The notes below the pieces were generated by a model, which was not told the origin of the DNA, ran no database searches, and was given only the letters and a program-made list of their open reading frames with translations. From a bacterium (GTDB lineage: Bacteria > ARS69), in contig JALGZR010000093.1 in NCBI GenBank assembly GCA_025774805.1, forward strand, positions 1 through 22,072: DNA of 22,072 nucleotides, given 5' to 3'. The position numbers and the translations under genes are program-made. Shown here one piece after another: positions 8,017 through 15,000 of this stretch (position 1 is the first letter of the stretch; each line of letters opens with the position of its first letter).

Positions 8017-8075
8017 GCCAACATGCATCGACCGCAGACAATTGTGAGGAGCGAAGAGCTCTGCAGGAGGGAACG

Positions 8076-8777
8076 ATGACCGCGAGGGATCGCATCGAAG
8101 ACGTCGTCCAGCCGTTTCTTCTGGCTTGCGCCCACCCGGACCGGCGAGATCGGTCTTTCGGCCAAACCCCGCCCGGTCGTCGTCCTTTCGTGACGATCAC
8201 CCGGGACACCGGTGCCGGCGGTTGGGCGGTCGCCCAGGCCCTCGCCGAATCCCTGAACCGGCAGTCGGGCGCCGAGCGTTGGCGTGCCTTCGATCGCGAG
8301 CTCGTTGAGAAGGTGGCGGCCGACCACCACATCTCGCGATCCCTTGTCGAGTCACTCGAAGATGGATCGAGAAGCTGGCTTGAGGAAATGATTGCGTCTG
8401 GTCCCGAATCCAGCTTCGGGGTCTACCGGAGGGTGGCAACGACGATTCGTGCTCTGGCGGAAGTCGGGGGCGCGATCATCGTGGGCCGGGGTGGTGTCTT
8501 TGTGACGAGGAATCTCGCTGGAGGAATCCACGCACATCTTGTCGCTCCCTTCGCCCATCGCGTGCAGAGGGTGGCCGAGAAGCAGGGCATGACCGAGGGG
8601 GAGGCCACCAAGGTCATTCGGGAGAGCGACGAGAACCGCCGGGCGTTTCACCGGCGGTGGTGGCCCAAGCAGGAGATGACGCCAGAGATCTTCGCCGTGA
8701 CCCTAAACTCTGCGATCTTGAACGATGCAGTGATGGTGCAGGTTCTGTCCACCCTGGTTTCTGCTCAGTCGGCCTGA
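8076..8777 (+). CDS. Cytidylate-kinase-like family protein (Cytidylate_kin2 type)
   Basis: A 233-residue protein from ATG 8076, with AGGAGGG at 8065-8071. Residues 39-60 hold VTITRDTGAGGWAVAQALAE, equivalent to the SREYGSGGxxIA nucleotide-binding loop of this family. AFDRELVEKVAADHHIS follows, as does AIIVGRGGVFVTRNL, then HRVQRVAEKQGMTEGEATKVIRESDENRRAF, which resembles the arginine-rich lid/NMP-binding part. The classical Walker A GxxGxGK[ST] is replaced by a loop without Lys (TGAGGWAV), as is usual in this second cytidylate-kinase-like group, so true CMP kinase activity is uncertain. The N-terminus (1-37) extends beyond the core. It follows the third MscS gene by 103 bp and converges with the DUF3857 pair. 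Its physiological role is unknown. Confidence 0.85.
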   Translation: MTARDRIEDVVQPFLLACAHPDRRDRSFGQTPPGRRPFVTITRDTGAGGWAVAQALAESLNRQSGAERWRAFDRELVEKVAADHHISRSLVESLEDGSRSWLEEMIASGPESSFGVYRRVATTIRALAEVGGAIIVGRGGVFVTRNLAGGIHAHLVAPFAHRVQRVAEKQGMTEGEATKVIRESDENRRAFHRRWWPKQEMTPEIFAVTLNSAILNDAVMVQVLSTLVSAQSA

Positions 8778-8800
8778 GGGACTGGTTCAGTAGAAGCTCT

Positions 8801-8810
8801 CGGGGCCCCG
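8801..8810. terminator. Palindrome between convergent genes, possible bidirectional terminator
   Basis: CGGGGCCCCG is a perfect 10-bp palindrome in the 40-bp gap between the stop of the cytidylate-kinase-like gene and the stop of the minus-strand DUF3857 gene. No clear T-run flanks it, so only position and symmetry support the call. Confidence 0.25.
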
Positions 8811-8817
8811 TTCTCGA

Positions 8818-10725
8818 TCAGTCCTCCCGCTGGAGCAGGATCGTGGTCTTCGATTCGCCGGTCACGGCGGTCATCAGCGCCCGCAGATCGGGATAGTCCT
8901 CCGCAGGCACCTCGCCCTTCTCGAGCGTCAGCTTCGTGCGAATGCTCACCGTGCCCTCCTCGGTCTCCACCGTGCGGTGCACGGATCCGACCGAGTTGGC
9001 CACCGCGGCCGCCTCCGGCCGGTAGGCGAGCTCGTACCCGTCGGGAAGGGTCAGCTCCACCTGGACGGTCTCCGAGGCGGGACCCTTCGGAAGCACGAGG
9101 GGCAGCGTACGCGATCCGCGGTGGGTCTGAAGCGCCGCCGCGGTCACGGCGCCGGGCACGCGCGGGAGGGTCAGACGCACGAGGCCGTGTCTCGGAACCT
9201 CGATGGACCCCCCGGAGAAGGTCGTGCGAAGCGACGTCAGGCTCTCCGACTGCATTGCCACGTAGACCTCGTCGACCTCCGCGTCGCCCCAGGCCGCGGC
9301 CACCGCGCCGGCCACCTTCTCCTGCCGGTTCGACGAGCGGTCGTATCCCGCGAGCGGGTTGTAGAACGACACGAGATCCACGTCGGCGGTTCCCGAGAGC
9401 TTCAGCTCGTGCCCGCCGTCCTCCACCTCGACTTCGGCGTGCAGCGTCGCGCCGTTCTCCTGCGCGCTCCGGTCCGGAAGCGTCTCCAGGCCGTGGCGTC
9501 CGCCGTCCATCACCAGCACCGCTTTGCCGGCCAGGTGGTGGACGTTGTGGGCGTCGGCCTTCGCGGCGGGATCGAGCCAGTCGGTTCCACCGGCCGTCTC
9601 CACCCGCACCCAGGCCTGCTCGAGCTGAGACGGCGCGGCCACGTCCGCCACCCGTCCGCTCCGGGCATCTCCGTCCACCAGCGCCACCGAGGCATGGAAG
9701 CCGGCCGCGCGGAGCAGGGCGGCCAGGAGCGCCGCCTTGTCGAGGGAATGACCCACGCTTGACTCCAGCACCCGGCCGGCCGGTCTCACGACGTAGTCGA
9801 AGGCGTCCAGGGGCCAGTGGATCGTGCGGATCCCGTCCACGACGAACTCGTGGATCTTCGCGATCTTTTCCCGGGGCAGGGTGGTGTCCTCGATGAGCTT
9901 CTCGGCCCGCGCCTGCACCGTCGAGTCGGGAGCCAGCGCCTCCGCCAGCCTTTCCTCGAAAAACCCGCGCGCGGCGGTCCAGTCGGGGGAAGTGGTGAAG
10001 ACCAGTTTCTGCAGACCGTGATGCCCGCTGCCCGCCTCGGCCAGATTCGCGGGAGGCACGTCGGCGCGGCGGAACTCGTAGGAGGTCAGCCCGTCGCTCT
10101 CTTCGACGGAGACCTCCGGCTGGCACCCGATCCCGGCGAAGTGCAGCTCGGTTCCCGCGGGAACCTGCACGATGATCCGCTGATCGAGGATCGGCAGGTA
10201 CGTCTGCAGCTCGACGACCTCCCACAGGGGGACGCCGGCCGGCTCCCGGTCCCGCACCGTGTACTCGAGCACGCTGGTGGCGCCGTGCTCGACTCCGACC
10301 TGGGGCACGGTCATCCGCCGCATGTGGGCGTAGGGAACGGCCCATGCGAACGCGCTCGCGGTGTTGAGGACCTTGCTGTTCTCCTTGGCATCCACGATCG
10401 TGCCGTCCCGCATGTAGGTCCGAGCCTGGTCGATGCGGAGAGAGGCTCGAACCTCGTTCCAGTCGATGCTGGGGTCGAGGTCACCGGTACGCGTCACGTA
10501 GGAGGCCAGCATCTTCAACGACCGCTCGACGTGCCGCTCCACCCGGCCGTCCGAGCCGAGGGTGATGCGGATCGTGTGCCGCAGAACCAGCCCGTCCTGG
10601 TTCGGATACTCGTCGGACTCGGGGGCGTCGCGAATGTAGTCGGGGACCTGCGCCGCGGAACCGGTCGCCAGCAGGACCGCCAGGGCGAGCGGGGCGAGCG
10701 TCGTTCTAGGCAGTCGCGCGCGCAT
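8818..10725 (-). CDS. DUF3857/transglutaminase-like exported protein with degenerate active site
   Basis: A 635-residue protein from the ATG at 10725, preceded by GGAGAGGAGG, which lies inside the end of the upstream gene. The signal peptide covers about 1-25 (LAPLALAVLLATGSAAQ). A DUF3857 region follows (about 45-240: GLVLRHTIRI, RTYMRDGTIVDA, GATSVLEYTVRDREPAG), then a transglutaminase-like core (about 270-400). Compared with the paralog next door, where the core reads GVCKDKA, this one reads GHSLDKA, so the catalytic Cys is Ser327. The catalytic His (FNHCVV in the paralog) is Gln370 (LEQAWV). The Asp survives (WLDPA, D385). Active cysteine-type transglutaminase or protease chemistry is therefore unlikely, and a binding or structural role in the envelope is more plausible. 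It starts 2 bp after the paralog's stop. Function of the family is not established. Confidence 0.88.
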   Translation of the reverse strand: MRARLPRTTLAPLALAVLLATGSAAQVPDYIRDAPESDEYPNQDGLVLRHTIRITLGSDGRVERHVERSLKMLASYVTRTGDLDPSIDWNEVRASLRIDQARTYMRDGTIVDAKENSKVLNTASAFAWAVPYAHMRRMTVPQVGVEHGATSVLEYTVRDREPAGVPLWEVVELQTYLPILDQRIIVQVPAGTELHFAGIGCQPEVSVEESDGLTSYEFRRADVPPANLAEAGSGHHGLQKLVFTTSPDWTAARGFFEERLAEALAPDSTVQARAEKLIEDTTLPREKIAKIHEFVVDGIRTIHWPLDAFDYVVRPAGRVLESSVGHSLDKAALLAALLRAAGFHASVALVDGDARSGRVADVAAPSQLEQAWVRVETAGGTDWLDPAAKADAHNVHHLAGKAVLVMDGGRHGLETLPDRSAQENGATLHAEVEVEDGGHELKLSGTADVDLVSFYNPLAGYDRSSNRQEKVAGAVAAAWGDAEVDEVYVAMQSESLTSLRTTFSGGSIEVPRHGLVRLTLPRVPGAVTAAALQTHRGSRTLPLVLPKGPASETVQVELTLPDGYELAYRPEAAAVANSVGSVHRTVETEEGTVSIRTKLTLEKGEVPAEDYPDLRALMTAVTGESKTTILLQRED

Positions 10726-10727
10726 GG

Positions 10728-12794
10728 CTACCTCCTCTCCAGGACGACCAGGTCTTCGGGCAGCGACAGCGCCTCCTGGACCACCTCGCGGAAGCCGCCG
10801 TACTCGTCCACCGGGATCTGCCGCTGCTTCACGACGAGCTCGTACGTGAAAAGCAGCCGGCGCCCCTCGATCTTCGTTTGAGTCCTGAGCGACGCGACCT
10901 CCTCGTCGATCTCCCGATCCTCGGGAACGCGAACGACGTCGTAGCCGGGCGGCAGGGTGACGGTCTCGGTCACGTCGCGCATGCGCGGGGCCCAGAGCAG
11001 GATGTCCTGCGTGCGCTCCTCGAGGTCGGCGGCATCCAGGTAGGGCGCCAGGCGGTGAACGAGGTGCCGGGCCGTGGGCGGAGAGAAGTAGATCCGGTCG
11101 TCGGCGGTCATCGCGAAGTCCGGGACCCGGAACGCCACCTTGTAGCGGATCGGGGCGGTGACGTCCTGAATCTCCAGGTAGTCGAGCGGCACCCTCTCCA
11201 CTTCGGCGCCCGGTCCCAGCCGTCCGATGATCCGCTCGAACCACTCCTGGCGATCGAGCGACATCGCGGAGTGCACCATCTGCCGCCGGAGGCGCTGGTC
11301 CGCGTACCCCTTGCCGGAGAGCTCCAGGGTGCCTGCTAGGGATCCGTCCTCCGCGAGAGCGGTGCGGGCCTCGACCCGCAGCTTGTTGTCCGCCGGATCG
11401 AAGGAGGGGGTCTGCATCAGCTCGGCCCCCTCGGGGGTGCCGATCACGTAGTGCTGCTCGCCCTCGGCGCTCGACCACACCTCCGGCGAGAACACCACCC
11501 AAGTGGGGTCGAGCATGCGGAACGAGCCGTCATCCTGCTGCAGCGCCACGACGCAGTGGTTGAACTGGTCGGCGGGGATGCGCTCGACCCGCGAGCCGGC
11601 CATGGTCATGGCCGGATACACCGTGTAGCCGGCGGCGCGGAGCATGGTGATCGCCATGCCCGCCTTGTCCTTGCACACGCCGCTCCGGTTCTCGAAGATC
11701 ATCGGACCGGGATGGAGCGTGAATCCCTCCCCCTTCCCCATGCTGACGCCCGAGTACCGGATCTCGTCCGCCGCCCAGTGGACGATCGCGGCGATCTTCT
11801 CGTCGTCGTTGTGCTTTCCGCTCACGAGCTCGGCGACCTTCTCCCGAATGGCGTCGTTGGCCTCGAACTGGGACTCGTTGACGGTGCAGAACCAGCGGGA
11901 CTTCTCCGGCCAGTCGGGAACCGTCGCCAGGACGACCTTGGTCTGGACGTCCGGCGGATCCACCGCCCGCGGCTCCTCGTGGTACGCCGGCTGGTCCTCG
12001 CGCCAGAATCTGTAGGTCAGGTGCTCCTCGTCGTAGCTGACGTAGCTCGCGACCTCGCCGTTGTAGACCTCGAACTGGACCGGCTTGTCGTTCGGGGTCA
12101 TCACGGTGTAGTGCCGCTGCCTCACCGGATGACGCTTCTGGAAATACACGACGTCGTAGAAGTGGCCGCGCATGGGCGGGATGTATCTCTCGTCGTCGCC
12201 GGCGTCCTCGCCGGGGACCGCGCCGGTCGAGTCCCCGTACTCGCCGCCGGCCGTCCCCGCCGCCCGCTCCAGATCGTCCAGATAGGCGATCAGGAAGCCC
12301 TTCATGTACGTCCGGATCTCGACGGCGTCTCCCACGTTCAGCCGCGGCAGCGGGATCAGCTTCATGCGCGCTCCCCAGAAGATCATCCTCTGGGGCTGCG
12401 GCAGGTCCACCCCCTCCAGGGGAAGCTCCTCCACCTCCCCGTCGTCCCGCAGGATGCGCAGCGATCGGACCTCGACGTAGTTCGACGCCGGGTCGAAGTC
12501 CAGCCGGATGCGGGCCAGGTCCGCCGCCCCCTTCTCCGAGAGGCACTTGATCACTTCGTGGTTGTAGGTGTGGCCGAGACCCGAGTCCTCCACCTCCACC
12601 CGAGTCCGCCACAGGACGGTGACCAGGTCGGCGTCCTCGTTGTCCTCCCGGGTGCCCGCGTCGGCGATCAGCGCTCGCAGGGCCTCGTCGTCGGCCGGGG
12701 CGGCGGGCTCCTGGGCCGGCGCCCGCCCGGCGGAGACGAGAGTCGCCAGCAGGAGGACCGGCCCCCCGATCCATCGTTTCGATTGTCGCAGCAT
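10728..12794 (-). CDS. DUF3857/transglutaminase-like exported protein with intact catalytic triad
   Basis: A 688-residue protein. The start at ATG 12794 was chosen because a signal peptide follows immediately (GGPVLLLATLVSAGRAPAQ) and GAGGAGCGGAG lies just upstream. Longer in-frame starts add a basic non-coding-like segment. Residues about 55-270 are a DUF3857 domain (YNHEVIKCLSEKGAADL, SLRILRDDGEVEELPL, LNVGDAVEIRTYMKGF). The transglutaminase core (about 315-450) has Cys374 in RSGVCKDKAGMAITMLRAAGY, His413 in FNHCVVAL and Asp429 in LDPTW, the usual Cys-His-Asp triad. An unusual acidic loop (about 180-205, GEYGDSTGAVPGEDAGDDE) interrupts the DUF3857 region. It is exported, probably periplasmic. 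The next gene is a degenerate paralog, so the two may act as a pair. Substrate unknown. Confidence 0.9.
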   Translation of the reverse strand: MLRQSKRWIGGPVLLLATLVSAGRAPAQEPAAPADDEALRALIADAGTREDNEDADLVTVLWRTRVEVEDSGLGHTYNHEVIKCLSEKGAADLARIRLDFDPASNYVEVRSLRILRDDGEVEELPLEGVDLPQPQRMIFWGARMKLIPLPRLNVGDAVEIRTYMKGFLIAYLDDLERAAGTAGGEYGDSTGAVPGEDAGDDERYIPPMRGHFYDVVYFQKRHPVRQRHYTVMTPNDKPVQFEVYNGEVASYVSYDEEHLTYRFWREDQPAYHEEPRAVDPPDVQTKVVLATVPDWPEKSRWFCTVNESQFEANDAIREKVAELVSGKHNDDEKIAAIVHWAADEIRYSGVSMGKGEGFTLHPGPMIFENRSGVCKDKAGMAITMLRAAGYTVYPAMTMAGSRVERIPADQFNHCVVALQQDDGSFRMLDPTWVVFSPEVWSSAEGEQHYVIGTPEGAELMQTPSFDPADNKLRVEARTALAEDGSLAGTLELSGKGYADQRLRRQMVHSAMSLDRQEWFERIIGRLGPGAEVERVPLDYLEIQDVTAPIRYKVAFRVPDFAMTADDRIYFSPPTARHLVHRLAPYLDAADLEERTQDILLWAPRMRDVTETVTLPPGYDVVRVPEDREIDEEVASLRTQTKIEGRRLLFTYELVVKQRQIPVDEYGGFREVVQEALSLPEDLVVLERR

Positions 12795-12841
12795 GCCTTG
12801 GCTCCGCTCCTCGATTGCGCGTACGTACAGGTTCCGAGTGT

Positions 12842-12870
12842 AGATTACCCTACTCGACGGGGCACGTAAC
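12842..12870 (-). promoter_or_regulatory. Candidate promoter of the DUF3857 gene pair
   Basis: On the minus strand TAATCT (12847-12842), followed closely by TACACT, forms an AT-rich -10-like patch about 50 bp before ATG 12794, with a weak -35-like TTACGT about 17 bp further upstream. The 189-bp gap between this gene and the divergent BsuPI lipoprotein gene must carry promoters for both. Assignment is tentative. Confidence 0.22.
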
Positions 12871-12983
12871 GCGCGGAATGACGGGGGTCCGGCCTGCCGT
12901 CGGACCCGTGCCAACCGGGGATTGACGCGACCCGCGTACGCTCGGATAGTGCCGGTCAGTGATCCCGACGACGGGAGGCCCTC

Positions 12984-13559
12984 GTGCATAGACCGTCCCC
13001 TTCCTCCGCCTCTTCATCGCCTTTTTCCGACGTCTCTTCCGTCGTCGCCGCGCTCCGGGGCGCACTCGGGCGGGCCTCGTGGCTCTCCGCCGCGCTCGTC
13101 CTGGCGTGCTGCGCCTCCTCGGGCGGCCTTTCGGGCGGCCCGTCCTTCGCGCCGGATCCGACGCTGGACAATCGGGATCTCGAGACGTCGCTGTCCGTGG
13201 AGCCCCCGACGATCCGAGAGGGCGAGACCGTCGAGCTCGTCCTCACGATCGAGAACACGAGCGACCGGACGGTGCAGCTCCGGTTCCCGCGGAAGAAACA
13301 GGTCGGGCTCGCGGTGTACGACGAGGCGGACCTGCTCTATTACACGGACACGTCGACGATCGCCATGCCGAGGGTCGTCACGCTGGGTCCGCTTCAGAGC
13401 TGGAGCCGGGATATCGAATGGGACGGCACGATCGACATCGGCCCCCGGGAAGAGCACCTTCCCCCCGGCGAGTACGAGCTCCAGGCCGGCCTCCACCTCT
13501 CGGGCGATGTCTACGTCAACCGCACGAATCGCGTTTCGATCGAAGTTCTCGCAAAGTGA
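12984..13559 (+). CDS. BsuPI-domain lipoprotein
   Basis: A 191-residue protein from GTG 12984, with GGGAGG at 12973-12978. The N-terminus is long; a hydrophobic stretch (about 31-41) ends in a lipobox-like LVLAC, making Cys42 (or Cys43) the likely lipidated residue. After a short linker, residues about 68-185 form one BsuPI-type immunoglobulin-like domain: SVEPPTIREGETVELVLTIEN, DRTVQLRFP, GLAVYDEADLLYYTD, and LPPGEYELQAGLH. BsuPI was first described as an intracellular protease inhibitor of Bacillus. In diderms the fold is widespread in exported proteins with no proven inhibition. It is transcribed away from the two DUF3857-transglutaminase proteins, so it could conceivably interact with them. 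That link is an inference from position only. Confidence 0.82.
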   Translation: MHRPSPSSASSSPFSDVSSVVAALRGALGRASWLSAALVLACCASSGGLSGGPSFAPDPTLDNRDLETSLSVEPPTIREGETVELVLTIENTSDRTVQLRFPRKKQVGLAVYDEADLLYYTDTSTIAMPRVVTLGPLQSWSRDIEWDGTIDIGPREEHLPPGEYELQAGLHLSGDVYVNRTNRVSIEVLAK

Positions 13560-13596
13560 CGTCGCTCGCCTGCCTGTCTCACCCGTCTCTGCCGCG

Positions 13597-13612
13597 GCGG
13601 CGGCTTCGCCGC
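13597..13612 (+). terminator. Strong hairpin downstream of the BsuPI lipoprotein gene
   Basis: GCGGCG (13597-13602) pairs perfectly with CGCCGC (13607-13612) around GCTT. It sits 37 bp after the stop at 13559 and between the pairing arms TCTCACC (13577-13583) and GGTGAGA (13630-13636) of the adjoining repeat element. There is no T-run. It could act as a structured 3' end for the convergent genes. Confidence 0.35.
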
Positions 13613-13649
13613 AGCCTCGCGACGAGCCTGGTGAGAAATGCGGGCTAGG
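13612..13649 (-). repeat. 38-bp dispersed repeat, copy 1, at a convergent gene junction
   Basis: This 38-bp stretch matches 17305-17342 at 36 of 38 positions. It contains the mini-hairpin CTCG-CGA-CGAG and the arms GCCTG / CGGGC (one G-T pair; the pair is perfect in copy 2). Its CTA at 13645-13647 is, on the minus strand, the TAG stop codon of the glycosyltransferase gene. GGTGAGA inside it pairs with TCTCACC at 13577-13583, giving a larger stem-loop. It reads as a mobile or regulatory intergenic element, possibly a 3'-end/terminator module. Confidence 0.75.
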
Positions 13650-14934
13650 CCGCGGCCTCTTCGGGAGCCACCTCATCGGCAACCGGGGGGATCGGCTCCA
13701 TCGCGGAGGAGGACACGTCGGCCACGCGTCCGTCCCGCTCCAGGACGTACGTCAGATCGCTCCAGGTGAGCCGGTGCCGTCGCAGGCTCGCGTTCGCGCA
13801 CGCGAGAAGACCGGCCCCGTGCATGAGAAAACTCGCGGGGATCGCGATTCTCGCGGGTGAGCGGTCGGGCACGAGAAAGCGGCACACGTCGCAGGATGCG
13901 AGCACGACGGCCGCGGCGATCAGGGCACTCCACCCCGCCCAGGGGCCGGAGGGCCAGGCCCCCTCGATCAGACGGTATCCGGCGTGGAAGCCGGCCAGCC
14001 AGAGCAGCGCGACGTTGAGGCCGATCTTCGTCCAGAGGATGCGGTAGCGCCACGGGAGGTAGACCTTCACGAAAAAGAACTGCCGCCCGAGCCACCCCAC
14101 GAAACGGCGGTAGTTGGGAATCGTCGACGTCGAGCTCACGAGAAGGCGGGGGACGGGAACGACGCGCAGACCCTTCTCCTTCACGACGCGGATCATGGAC
14201 GTGTCGTCGACGACGGTCCGACCCCAGACCTCGGCGAGGCGGAGCCGGCGGAAGGCCTCCGCGCGGATCGCCATGGAGCCTCCCCAAGTCGCGCCCCGGC
14301 AGACGAGCGTCGCCAGGGACTGCGAAGCCTCGGCCAGTCCGTGGAGCGCCTCCAGGATCCTTCCCTCCGTCGGGGCGACGCCGTGAAAGCTCGTGGAGGC
14401 GTCCCCCGCGCCCGTCGCCAGGGGGCGGACCATGTCCCGGAGCCAGTGCGTCCGGACGAGCAGGTCCCCGTCGCAAAACGCGAACACGTCGATCGGCCCG
14501 AAGCCCTCCTCGGCGTGCCGGATGCCCGCCAGAAGATTCTGGTTCTTCTGGGCGCGGCGGAGCCCCCGATCGATGACCCGGCCGGCGACGACGTGATCGC
14601 AGCGCTCGCGGGCGTCCGCGTCCGTGTCGAGCACCGCCCGGAGATCTCCCGCGGCGAGGTCTCCGTCCTCGGCGGCGGCCTCCGTGACGAACGTGATTCG
14701 ATACGTGCCCCGGTAGTCCTGATCCCGCAGGGCGCGCACCGTCTCCCGGAGCCGCGGCAGGGAGCCCTTCAGGCATACGATCACGTGTACGTTCGGCCAG
14801 GAGCGGGGCTCGGGACGGGATCTCTCGGAGCTCGACCACCGGCGGTAGCCGCGCAGGGCCCGGAACCAGAAGGCCAGGTCGATTCCGACGGCCGCGAGCG
14901 CGACTCCGACGGTGACCGGACTCAGGAGTTCCAA
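13645..14934 (-). CDS. Membrane glycosyltransferase, GT2/GT21 (ceramide glucosyltransferase/HpnI-like)
   Basis: A 429-residue protein from the TTG at 14934, preceded by GGAGGCGGAGAG. An N-terminal membrane helix (about 5-25) is followed by a GT-A fold domain: VHVIVCLKGSLPRLRETVRAL (first block), KNQNLLAGI, FAFCDGDLLV with the metal-binding D155-G-D157, GGSMAIRAEAFRRL, and VVDDTSM (D243/D244) as the acceptor/base region. Helices at about 295-320, 325-350 and 358-380 follow. This layout matches ceramide-glucosyltransferase-like enzymes that glycosylate lipids at the membrane. The family's (Q/R)xxRW motif appears as RFVGW (277-281), with Gly replacing Arg. The substrate cannot be named. Its stop codon lies inside the dispersed repeat. 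The broken radical SAM gene ends 66 bp upstream of its start. Confidence 0.85.
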   Translation of the reverse strand: MELLSPVTVGVALAAVGIDLAFWFRALRGYRRWSSSERSRPEPRSWPNVHVIVCLKGSLPRLRETVRALRDQDYRGTYRITFVTEAAAEDGDLAAGDLRAVLDTDADARERCDHVVAGRVIDRGLRRAQKNQNLLAGIRHAEEGFGPIDVFAFCDGDLLVRTHWLRDMVRPLATGAGDASTSFHGVAPTEGRILEALHGLAEASQSLATLVCRGATWGGSMAIRAEAFRRLRLAEVWGRTVVDDTSMIRVVKEKGLRVVPVPRLLVSSTSTIPNYRRFVGWLGRQFFFVKVYLPWRYRILWTKIGLNVALLWLAGFHAGYRLIEGAWPSGPWAGWSALIAAAVVLASCDVCRFLVPDRSPARIAIPASFLMHGAGLLACANASLRRHRLTWSDLTYVLERDGRVADVSSSAMEPIPPVADEVAPEEAAA

Positions 14935-15000
14935 GATCGCTCTCCGCCTCCCTGGGAGCCGTCGGGCCGAGCGCGTCCGCCCGCCCCCGTCAGCCCTTCT

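Noticed and set aside
11451-12869. 472-residue open frame on the plus strand
   Set aside because: It lies antisense to the DUF3857-transglutaminase gene. The product is His/Arg/Val-rich with no domain, typical of an antisense frame in GC-rich DNA.
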